The notes beneath the pieces are model-generated. The model was not told where the DNA came from. It saw nothing but the letters and a program-made list of their open reading frames with translations, and searched no databases. From Casuarius casuarius (lineage: Eukaryota; Chordata; Aves; Casuariiformes; Casuariidae): DNA of 64,000 nucleotides. Made by a program: the position numbers and the translations under genes. Of this stretch, positions 12,601 to 24,600 are shown piece after piece. Each line of letters opens with the position of its first letter. Within the stretch, counting starts at the first letter, position 1. The stretch spans positions 1,790,921 through 1,854,920 of the forward strand of contig PTFA01000042.1 in NCBI GenBank assembly GCA_003342895.1. Direction: 5' to 3'.

Positions 12601-15600
12601 TTCGGAACATAGAAGATCCATGTCTCCTGATGGTCATGACCTGAAATCTACTGTGGATGAAGACATAGAAGATATGGAGCCCTCTTTGACATCTGATCGT
12701 AGACATTCCACATCCCCTGATGAGCATGAATCAAGATCTACCATTGGTGAAGAAGCAGAGTACCCGGAGCCACCTTTGACAGGTGAACGTAGACGCTCCA
12801 TGTCTTCTGATGGCCATGAGTCAAGGTCTACCACTGGTGAAGAAATAGAGGATGTGGAGCCCTCCTTGACAGCTGAACGTAGACATTCCACATCCTCTGA
12901 TGAGCGTGAGTCGAGGTCTACCACTGGTGAGGAGGTAGAGGATGTGGAGCCCTCTTTGACAACAGAACGCAGACACTCCACATCCTCTGATGAGCATGAG
13001 TCAAGGTCTACCACTGGTGAAGATGTAGAGGATGCAGAGCCTTCTTTGACAGCTGAACGTGGGCGCTCTGTGTCTCCTGATGGACGTGAATCGAGGTCTA
13101 CCACTGGTGAAGAAGTAGAGGATGTGGAGCCCTCTTTGACAGCTGAACGTAGACAGTCCACGTCCTCCGATGAGCATGAGTCGAGGTCTACTACTGGTGA
13201 AGAAGCAGAGGATGTAGAGCCCTCCTTGACAGCTGAACGTAGACACTCCACATCCTCTGATGAGCATGAGTCAAGATCTACCACTGGTGAAGAAGCAGAG
13301 GATATGGAGCCGTGTTTGACAGCTGAACGTAGACGCTCCACATCCCCTGATGGACGTGAATCGAGGTCTACCACTGGTGAAGAAGCAGAGGATGTGGAGG
13401 CCTCCTTGACAGCTGAACGTAGACACTCCACGTCCTCTGATGAACATGAGTCGAGGTCTACCACTGGTGAGGAGGTAGAGGATGTGGAGCCCTCTTTGAC
13501 AGCCGAACATGAACACCAGGAGTCACTTTCCATGCCTCTTGAAAAGCTAGAGGGACAGGAGTCTTCCTTTATGCCTGAGAGTAGGCATTCTGAGTCTTCT
13601 GAACGCGAGAGATCTAGATCCAAATCTGTTGAAAAAGCATCTGACAAAGACTCTTCACGAAGATCTAGAAGCAGACGCTCAAAATCTCTTACTCGCCAGA
13701 AGAGTCGATCGACATCCGTTGAAAAAACAGCAGACAAAGAGTCTTCACGAAGATCTAGACGTAGACACTCCAGGTCCACTGCTCGCCAAAAGAGTAAATC
13801 CACATCTGTTGAAAAAACAGCAGACAAAGAATCTTCACGGAGATCTAGACGTAGACGCTCTAGGTCCACAGCTCGCCAAAGGAGTCGATCCACATCTGTT
13901 GAAAAAACAGCCGACAAGGAATCTTCACGGAGATCTAGACGTAGACGCTCCAGGTCCACTGCCCGCCAAAGGAGTCGGTCCAAGTCCATTGAAAAAACAG
14001 CTGACAAAGACTCTTCACGGCGGTCTAGAAGCAGACGCTCCAGGTCTTCTCAGCGCAGATCCCAGAGGTATGATACAGAATCTCGCTCTAGACGGAATCG
14101 CTCCAGATCAGTAACACGCAGAAGAGCATCAAGATCAAAATCTAATCGTCGCTCTCGATCTAGCTCACTGTCTCGTTCAAGGCACAGAAGAAGGAGTAGG
14201 TCAAGATCAGCATCAAGAAGAAGGCGTTCTTTATCAAGAGATAGGCGTAAAAGATCTCAGAGAAATAGATCAAGATCTACTGATAGAAGAAGGAGAAGAT
14301 CCGATTCAAGAGATCGTAGAATATCACTCAGGTTGCGTAGCAGGAGTCGAACACCTATTCGTCAAAGGCGATCAAGGTCAAGAGGAAGAAGACGGAGCTC
14401 TAGTAGGTCACCAATTCGACTACGGCGATCGAGATCTTCAGGGAGAAGAAGATACAGCAGATCACCTGATCGTCGAAGGTCCAGGTCATCTGAACGTTTT
14501 TCAAGCAGATCACCTAAACGTCTTACAGACTTGGGTAAGTAAGAATTTTTATCTTCGTTGATTCCGTGGTCAAGTAGTACTGATTGGTTTAAATGCAGCC
14601 TTGTTTTAACACATCTCCGTAGCATTCATAAGGAATTTCTTGAATTGCTTTTAGGCAGTGACTTTTAGTAAGACAATTTTTATGTTGGAACTGAATCTAT
14701 GCTTACCATTTGGATGAAAATTACATTTAAAGCAGAGATATATCTTGGTTTTAGAGCTTTTATGCAAAGGTAGTCTGCTATGGTCTTGAGGAACACTGTT
14801 CATTGTAATGTTTAAAAAAGCCCAAATACTCTCTGTAAGAGAGTTATGAATTACTGGTTTGTTTTTACTGAGAACAAACTGGACATGAAAGAACACGCAA
14901 AAGTAAATGTCTGTAGGGAGATTTCTTAGTTCTGTTGTCAGCTGTAATGCTTGTTTATCTGTTTCCCTTACTATTGTCTTGCCTCTTTTCCACTGTTGTT
15001 CTTGCTACTCAAAGCTTTGCTATATGAAGAGGGGCGTTGTTGAACTATTAAACATGTGATATAGAGGATTTATGGGCTATGCTCCACATTTCTGTGGGCT
15101 TGAAAAAGGTCCACTTTTTCCTCCATTGTACCCTTGAATCTTGAGGTGAGCTTCCCTGTACCGTGGTCATTTCTGCTGAAGTTATGTTTTTGTTCCCAGC
15201 CGATACTGAATTATACTCTTAACTCCACAGTGTAGATAAGTTACCATACTTTTTATTCTTAGCCAGAGTCAGTTCCTAATAACATGGATGTAGCTAGCTG
15301 GTTTCTAGCTTGGTTTAATACAGGTGCACTGTGTCAATAACAACTGTCCTGTGGGGATCTGTAGGTTGAGATTTATTTGCAGGCAAGGCTTCAGGCTGCT
15401 GGCATATGTCAAATGTTGAGAACTTCTGGTATGGAAATGAATTTTAGATAAAGACTTTTCAGCTCTCATCCTTGTACTACGTAGGAATGTAGAACATTCA
15501 AACTTTGCTGAAGATATGACCATAAACGGGCAACAGGAACAGTATTTCCCAGATACCTGGTTTGTGACTGGAGAAACTCAGAGAAAAAGAGAAAAGTAGC

Positions 15601-18600
15601 TAGATAATGGAAGTCAGGAACAGTGTTGCATTTTATTTAATTAAATCTGTGATATCTTGCATAAAACAACAAAGCTTTAGTTTCACATGTTCCTTTCTGA
15701 AGGATAGGAAACCATTTTGAGTATTGAGTGTTGAGAAAGTTGATATGCTTCGACTGTTTTTACTTTTGCATAATTAAATGAATTTGGTCAAAAGCTGTGA
15801 GAAACTCTAATACATGTCCAACATACAGTAAATGAGCTTCTGTTTTTGTGTCCTCTGCCCAGTCGGGAGTACCTTTGTCTTTGTTTCTTATTTTATGTGC
15901 TTCGTTTTCCACTTGGCTTTAGACTTTGCTCTTTGCTGTGGTCATGGGCATGTCAGTTATGCCTGCTGACCTTAGGGCAGATTTATGCTAAGAACTTAGG
16001 GGCAGGGATGCTTGTTTCTGAAAAAATTCCCAAACCCAGATGATTCGGGAATGAAAGTGAAAATCCTAGTGAACTGCATGTCTACCATGACTGGATGAAG
16101 AGAGGCCTTGTGGTTTTCTTAGATACTAAGTTTCAAAAGGAGAAATGAGGTTCCCCTTCTGAGAGGTGAGCCCTCATATGTTTAGTGTGGGAATGAGCCT
16201 CTTTTTGTGGAGCTTAGGTTCTGTTTCTTTCAATTCTCTGCCGTAAAGTTACCATAGAAGCCCCTCTACCAGAAGTATTTTTGTGCAGAACATGAGAATT
16301 AATGGGCAGCTTTGAAGCTGCCTTTGATTACTCAGCAAATTGTAGGTATATACCTTTATTTAGGATTTTTGTAAAGCTGTGTGCTTGCGGAGGTAGTGAT
16401 AACTCATTTGCAAACTGTGAGATCGGACAGGAACACACAAATCATGCTTTATTTCCGTTCCCTATTTTTGTGCTATGATCACATGTGCTTTTTTCCTTTA
16501 TAAAGCAAAATATTCTTTTATTAACGTTTCTGTATGTAATTGTATTTTATACAAGTCTCAATGCTTATGTTTTCTGATGATTGGTCATGAGTAGCTTTCA
16601 GGCTGGGGACTTTCTCAGGGCCTTTGAATGTTCTTCAGATTTAGCTAAGAAGGGGACTTTAGAATTTAAGCTGTGTGACTATAACGCATTATTTCTAAAA
16701 TTAGAGTGAGTCAACAAAGTAAAATAGGCATGAAGAGTAACAAATAGAACTTTTGAGATTTGAGAGATTTTTAAGTTCTGAAATTTGGACTTCTGTGCTT
16801 TGTGTTAAATATGCAATTTCACTTGTTTGTTGGATAGACCCAAAATTAAAAAAAAAAAAATGCCTGGGGAAATAACTGAAATTTTAGGAGTTTTCACAGA
16901 TTGTAAAAATCCACAATGTGGGTAAAAATCTTTTGATTTTACTTTTGTTTAGTCTGCTAGAAGTGCTAATTTAATACTAAACCAGAATCTGTAAAAAATC
17001 ACAATCTTTCTTAAAATTTTTTAGACAAGGCCCAGCTACTTGAAATAGCCAAAGCTAATGCAGCTGCCATGTGTGCTAAGTCTGGTGTTCCCTTACCACC
17101 AAGCCTGATGCCTATGTTAGCTCAAAAGAAAGACGACAAAGCAAATAAGTCGTCAAGAGATACTCTAAAGGAGCTCACTGAGGTAAGTGAGAAGAACAAT
17201 ATCAAATTAAACCTGAAAATAAGCAATCTATTTTTTGTAACTCCTAGTCAAACTGTAATTCTGTATGCTTAATCTGTGTGAAAGCTGGCTTGTGATTTGA
17301 ACCCTTATTCTGTATACATTTTTTTGTCATGAAAACAGGCTTTTTAATTCTATGGAAATGTGTGAAATCCAGTTCTTGTGCTTTTTTGTTTTAATTCTGT
17401 TAGAATTAAATTTAATTTTGTTAATTTTTTTAGAATTGGTAGTTGTCCTTGCAGTCTTGTTAATAAAAACCAGGGCTTTGAGTTCTAGTTCTTGTCTTAA
17501 TATTTTTAGCTACTTTTTTTTAATGAGTTGAGGCTGCTGAATTTTATCTCTGGATTAAAATGCAGGGTCTGTTTCACATAGTTCTACGCATTTATGACTT
17601 ATGTGATATTTTTAAAGAGAGAGTTTTTGTTGCAATTCTATCTCATTGCAGTTTTAATATACAAATAGAATGGTTTTGATCTGATCGTGGGGAAAAATGG
17701 CTTCTTGTTCTGATCGTGGGGAAAAATGGCTTCTTGTTCTGATCGTGGGGAAAAATGGCTTCTTGTTCTCTAATTGTAAAAATGTCACCTTGTTCAATTT
17801 GCCAATTTCCTATAAGATTTTTCTCAGAAATTAGAGAAAATTTGAACTGAAGAAATAATTTTTTTGTATCAGCAAAGTAACAATCTTCAGATAGAAGTTT
17901 ATTTATGGAAATAAATAAAAAAAACCCCATTGAATTAAGCAATATCAAATTGCTGAAGAACAATCTCTCAACTGTGTGGGGTAGTGGAAGCAGAAGCACT
18001 TTCCACTAGTAAGTTGAGACAGTGCAGGTACACAGTGCAGGTAGACAGTGCAGATGCGTTGGGTGGTTCTGCTTGTACCTGACAGTATCTAATGTAGCTA
18101 ATGCTAATCTGGAGCCAAAAAATCTGCCCCTTCTTTGCTATTTCAGATTATGGTAATCTGTTTGATGTTGCTGTTCCATGTTGCTGTTCCGTACTCTGTT
18201 GAATCAAAGCTAGCTACAGAAGCAGTCCTGGGCATCATCTTGTGGTACTTTGCCCAGGTGAAGAACCCTTCCAGAGCATGGTCAGCTTCTCGTAAAGCAA
18301 GCGTCAGTGTCTTTCCTCTCTGCGATGTAATCTGCAAAATGGACAAGCTGCTTTCAGTTAATTGGGAGCTGACTATAACTATAGACAGTACATTTTGTTG
18401 ATTACCTGTGTGAATAATGGAGGCTTTTTTCCTGTTGCCTAAAGAACGTGCTTCAGTCATTGTTTGGAGGAAGCTTGACACAAGAGAGTGCAGGATTTTT
18501 TTTATAGGGATTGACAAGAATGGTGCCATCGAAGTATTATTTTTAGTGACAGAGCTATGTCTTTGCTCCCTATATGCCACCAATTGAGTCATTAAACAGT

Positions 18601-21600
18601 TATGATTTCCATTGGTTTGTCATTTCACCAGTATCACTTCATGTCCCCTAAGATATCACAAGTACACGTATTATTAGTGGGAACATAATAGAAGCATGAT
18701 TCTAGACTGTAGTGTTCTTAAACTCATTTCAGACTGATTCAGTTACAGTTGCTACTGGTAAACAAACAACACAGGTAAGTATAACCAGTAAAGTGTTTTT
18801 CATCATAAAAGTCTAGCCTGGCCAGAACTTTTTTTCTGGGAGTTCTCTTTTCATAGTTTGGATGCTGTATCCCCATAGCACCTGTGTGTTTTTAGGTCAA
18901 ACCTATATTGCATATAGAATGGCGATGTCTTGTTTACTTGGCTAGACTCATAAAATATCTCAGAGGAAATCTGAAGTCTTTTAGAGCCATTGCTTCTGAC
19001 TGAATACTTCAACTACCAGTGGAAATTGGAAACTATTTATAATTCTTAGGTTTTCATATGTAGTTGTTTTGTGAGTTTATAGGCCAATATTATACTACAG
19101 TCCCTGTCAGATTACTGTATGCTTGTGATGTGGGTTGCCAAACAACCAGTCAGTTCCTACTCTGAAGTGTTTGCAGCCTTAGACAAACATTCTGCAGCTA
19201 GCACTGCGTAGTGCAGTTTTACAGGACAATTGATCTGAGAGCTTATATGCATGTGAAATTAGGTGCAGCATGAGTGCCTAAATATGCAAGCTAGACAAAC
19301 TTTAGTAGGTGTTTGATATGTGTGTAAAATATCACAGGTACATATATTGAGTACATTTCTAGAAGATTTTCTCAGATTATACCTTCTGGTAGGCCTTAAT
19401 TAAAAAAAATGTTGTAAAAATGTTTTTGTCCTTTTTTTGTTGAAAGGTTGAGGGTTTATTCAGAGCTGTGTCCCTCTCCTCCCTTTTTTTTTTTAATTCC
19501 AGAAATGCAAGAAGATTGCTCAAAGTACAGATGATGTGATAGTGAACAAACCTCATGTTTCTGATGAAGAAGAGGAAGAACGTCCTTTCTATAATCACCC
19601 CTTTAAGCTCAATGAACCAAAACCCATTTTTTTCAATTTAAGTGTGAGTACTTCTATAATTTACAATATTTTACGTTTTGGTTATTTTTAAATTCTGTCA
19701 AAACTTTGCAAGTAGTTTTACAGAAATTAAACAGTGATCTGTCATCTTGATGAAATTACAGTTGAATGTTGTTAAAAGTTTGGTAGCTTTTGAAATACTC
19801 TTGCCACAATAGCGAACTTAATCTGCAGCCCATGAAATTATGGTTAAGTTTCCATAGTTAGATTGAAACTGTTTTTAATTATGTCCTTTTGCATGCATTC
19901 AACTTAATAACAAAAAGAGGATCAGTTTTGCTTTACATTCTCATTGCAAAAATATTAGTATGAATTTGCAAACAGCAATGGAAAGTGCTTTTGAATTTTT
20001 AGAAAAGTACCACATTCTAAAAACATTATGAAGCATTCTAAATAAAGTGATGTCATCACATTTGCACAGATTCCAAGTCTTGTATGTCTACTTCTGCAAT
20101 AGATCTGGAATGTGAATTAAAGGAGAAAAAAGGTCTAGTAGTTTTGAAACTAGTCAATAAAGAAATTAGTGCTATGTTAAGAATGAGGATCATTAATGTT
20201 GCCTGTTACTAAAAGGGTCTAGTATGTCCCATTAAACCCCCTCTCCCATTTTGGGGGGCTGCTTTTAGCTTTGTCAGATTGTGTTGATGTTTTCTGGGTT
20301 GTGAGAAGCGTGTTGAAAAGAGTAAGACTAGGGAGCTTTTTTTCAAATACGTCCGATATTTGCATGCTTTGAAGCATAGATTAGAATTTGTCTAGATGAG
20401 TTTTTTGGTCAGTTGTATGCAGGGGGGTTTTTGTGCCTATGAAAGTCTGCCTGGATTTTGCAGGGTATAAAGTTGTATAAAAGTGTTACTTTATACTAAG
20501 TGAAAATATGAATGGTATTTATATACATATGCATGTATGTATATAAAAATATATATCGCTTGTGGCATATACAAAATAAGCACTAATAAAGTATAAGGTA
20601 AAAACAGGTTTATACTTTGTATTGTATCCCTAGAAAGTGGTATGATGAAACTCAAGAAAACTTGGGATTCCGTACAGGTTCCGAAGAGGGATGTTCTTTA
20701 GCGGGTATGGGCTGCTCTGCCTGTTCTCTGCAGATGTGACCCTTTTCGCATCATCCTTTCCATTCTTTCTGGATTCTAGTCTTGTTTGCATTCCCATCTG
20801 TGTTCCTTTGATAGTAGAGGTTTCCCCAATATTTTGAGCTGTCTTGGCTCTTTTTGCTTCTTGCCAGAAGAGCTTGTCAGAGATTTCTGTGTGTTCTTTT
20901 AAGATGCTGGCAAAAATTTCTAAGGAAGGCAGTCTCATGAACTTGATTTAAGTTGGGATTCATGCTGCTATCAAAAAAAATTTGAAACTAGTAACTGAGA
21001 ATTTTGAAAATTGCTTTCTGTATCTTTAATAATGTGAGACTTTCATCACATATGGATATCATAGCCAGTATTTTTTACTGCCTGGGATTTTTGTTTTGGG
21101 GTTTTGCATTACAAAATGCACCTGTTGCAGATAAGATCTTTCTCTTTCCTGTGATGGGATGGAAAAAAGAGAGGGAGGTTACTTGTAAGGGTGAGGTTTT
21201 GCTTATTTTTGTCTGCCAAAGCTGATTTAAGAGATTTCAACATCTGGCTGTTTTTCTCTTACAATGCAGTTCATTGCTCTTACGTGTTTTCAGAGCCATG
21301 CTACAGCTAAGCAACTAAAACAATTTGTTCTAAAGGCTTTCAGATGGATGCTAGTTAGGGAGGATGACTGTTTTGTGAGAACTTAATATCACATGTGTGC
21401 AATCAGTTGCTTCTCAAAAACATGTTAATGAGTATTGTGCAGTTTCAAGTCTTAATTTTTTTCTAATTTTTTTCTTTAAGACTCCAAGTATAAAACCAGC
21501 ACCACCACCACAACCGAAAAATCAGGTCAGCCTGTCAAAGGAATTTCCTGTCTCATCTGGGTCTCAGCATAGGAAAAAAGAAGCAGATAGTGTCTATGGT

Positions 21601-24600
21601 GAATGGGTACCAGTTGAAAAAGGCAAAGAAGAAAGCAAGGATGATGTTTTCCCCAAACCAGCCATTGAGGTAAGGAAGGGAAGGAGAGCATATACCATAA
21701 GAAAAAAAAAAGTGTTACCTGGTCAATCTGGTACCAAGTTGCAGCCTGTGAAAAAAAAGAATCGCTTACAGAGGTAGTATCTGACATTTTAATAAGCTAC
21801 TTATCTGAACTGCTGCGGTCTTCAAATTTGCTCACAATGTTCATGTGAGCAATGATAAAAGCAACCTGTACCTGTAGCGTGTGCTTTTGTCAACTAGTAA
21901 TTTCTTTGTGTCAATAGAATTTAAGCTTTTGCTTGAAGATAAAAAAAAACCCCAAACTTCTTGTTGTGTTTTTTGCCAAGATGAATACCCCAAGACTTTC
22001 ATAATAATTGAAATAGTAATTAAAGTTGTCCTACCAATGTTAGAGCAATAATATTGAATTGAAATGTAATCCATTTAAAAATAGATTTGAAAGTAGTTTT
22101 TAAAACTGCCGTTTCATCTGGATGTGTCTGCTCATTTTTTTTAGTTTTACAATCACATTTTCTTATACCGTTGTCTTCCATATAGCCTTCTAAAAGAAAG
22201 TCTAATTGTATGCAAAATAAACTGGAGGAAAAAAAAGGAAATGTTTTTCCCCTTGAGATGTCTTCAAAATATTTTGTGGGTTTTCTATAATTAAATTAAA
22301 TATTTAAGATGGAGATGTTACTTTTTTTTCAAGTTGATGTCATCTTATTCCATCTAAAGAATTGTTCTCATATCTTTCAAAACAAATAAAGGAAAAAAAA
22401 GCCTTGGCTTCAATTTCTGATGAAATCATTTTTCAAACTTGGTGCATTTTGTCTTTCAGTGATATTCTAAGACTGTATGTTTTACTCCCTGAAGCACAGA
22501 TGATATTTCCTCTGTGGCTTTTATAGCACCAAAGGCACAGTGGCTGGAATATAACTTATTTAACAGATGTGTTTTTATGGGTATACCTCAAAGGTAGAGT
22601 TTGAGGGTCAGGTATTGAACTCGCTGCAGTCTCAGTGCAGATGGTGACTGTTGTCTGGCTGGTCTTTGTCAAGAGCCAGTAAAGAGTCAAACATTCTTAA
22701 ATGTTGGTGCAGACCCTAATTCCCAGTTTACAAGTGTGTGTGTGTATACAAAGTCCAGAATATAGAAACTTTTTATACTAACATTTGGCCATGTTTTTAC
22801 CAGGTGGTAAAAAGTCTTTTGTCCTTCAAATGGTTAATGATTTGCTCATAGTGCAGGCAAGGTCTGTAGATGTCTGCATCCAGGTTGCCAGAGACACTAG
22901 GCCTGATTCTTTGACAAACAGGTTAGGTAAGCACTGATAGCTTGTGTGTTGGATATACAGAAGAGGCCTTAAAAATTTGATGCTGGAATAAATATATTCA
23001 ACGTAGCTTTCTTTTCTTTCTGTCACTTGTATCTTTATAAATGATTGTAAACATGTTGTCTGTTTTTATATTTTGTAAATAAATATTTTTATTTGCATTT
23101 ACCTTAACTTGGTTTGTGTTAAGGGTGATTTCAAGGGTCGTTAGCTGACAGCAGAGCATACTATCCCCCTGGGTGTGGCAATCCTTAATCTTGAAATACA
23201 GGAATATTCTTGTAGTGACAGAATCCCTGTATGTTTCGCCAGGGAGTCTGAAAGGTAACAGGGTGCTTCTCTGCTTAATTTCATAACTAATTTTTAAATT
23301 GGTTATGAGGACCTTTGGGGAAGAAATGGCTTCTATTGAGCAACATAAGCCAGGTAAGCTCCCTTGCAGCTGTAGCAGGGTAGTGGGGGAGCGTGCTTGG
23401 ATCCTCAGGAAGTTTGACATATGTTTTACCTCCATTCATTTTATTTGATCGCGAACTTTGGAAATCTAGTTGTGATAATTCAGATGCAAGTCTGTATTGA
23501 CGTTTGAAAGTCTCATATAATTTGTTTGGTGGTGTTTTGTTTTTATTCAGGTCACAGAATAAGTTACAGAATAAGCGGTCTACAGTGGCCCTGTTAATTT
23601 ATTACTGATTGTTTTATTAAAACATTATGCTGTTAACATAGTTACTTGTGATAGTAGGAGAGGGAGGAAAAGTCATGCCTTTTAGTAATCTGAAGTATCA
23701 GCATGTCTCTAGAAGCCAGGGAAACCTATAAGAAAGGCTATATTTGAAAGTCTGAAAGTATTGAATTAAAATGTATTTCAGTTTGAAATATATAGTGGTG
23801 ACTATTTTATAGAGAGAAGCCTTCTTGATCTAAAAATGCAGTAAATGCATTTACTGCATCAGTGGACCTACAAAGTATGCCCCAAAAATGCCTGCTTTCT
23901 GTTGTCAGCCTGGTCCTTCTTGCTTCCATATTTGTGCTCTGTTTCTGTGGGGAAAATGTTATTAAAACTCAGGATTGGAAAGGCAGAACTCTTACAGGGA
24001 ATAGCATGCTGAACTTGAACTGTTTTACTTGATTAAATAATAACAACTTTTCATACTTCAAGCAGAGATTTTTTTTTTTCAAGATCCAAAGCTGCCATCG
24101 AGTGTCTTGACATAATACAAAGCCATGATGGTCTCCAAAATGGTGACTGACCATGTGTGGGGAAAGTGTATGGGAATTCTAACTAACCAGGGTATCTACT
24201 AATAGGCCCCAGTCCGGTAAAGCACTTAAGTACACATGTATGTTTAAGTATGTGAGTGGTCCCAATGTGATTTCAGTGGACTGCTTGCATGCCTATGTGT
24301 ATTGCTGGATTGAAGCTTTTGGTGAGTAGAATAACTTTTATTTATCTCCTGAACCAGTTTCACAAACAAAACATTAAAAAACAATATAAACTATTCTAAC
24401 TGTGTAAGGGGAACTTGTTAACACAAGAAAGTGTATATTGTAAACAGACGTTCTTTTATATCTGTTACTGTCATGTTAGGTGATTATTAAAATTTTAAAA
24501 GATCTTTTAATTGTTCTTGTGCCTTGTTTATAATCTGCATTTTCATCAACTGGGACAATAAATTAACATTGAAGTCAGTTTCATGTAAACGTAGGACTTC

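Larger units (their letters stand above)
17183..19502 (+). other. SON: SON intron 4
   Basis: Holds a 3-copy 29-bp tandem repeat (17682-17768), a short 13-bp repeat (18019-18053), and two stretches bounded by good splice sites that are open and keep phase 0 (18147-18257 and 18733-18774; see separate entries). Otherwise unremarkable. Confidence 0.8.

Noticed and set aside
12634..14007. 457-codon open frame on the minus strand opposite SON exon 3
   Set aside because: It is the mirror of the 90-bp repeat array: the period is a multiple of three, so a stop-free antisense frame in one unit is stop-free in all. No promoter, splice or protein-family support.
7930..14040. Regular direct repeats that might suggest a CRISPR or satellite array
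   Set aside because: Repeats have no unique spacers and are coding in one frame of a conserved eukaryotic gene.
13629..14114. 161-codon alternative plus-strand frame inside RS array 2
   Set aside because: Overlaps the true SON frame; explained by repeat composition.
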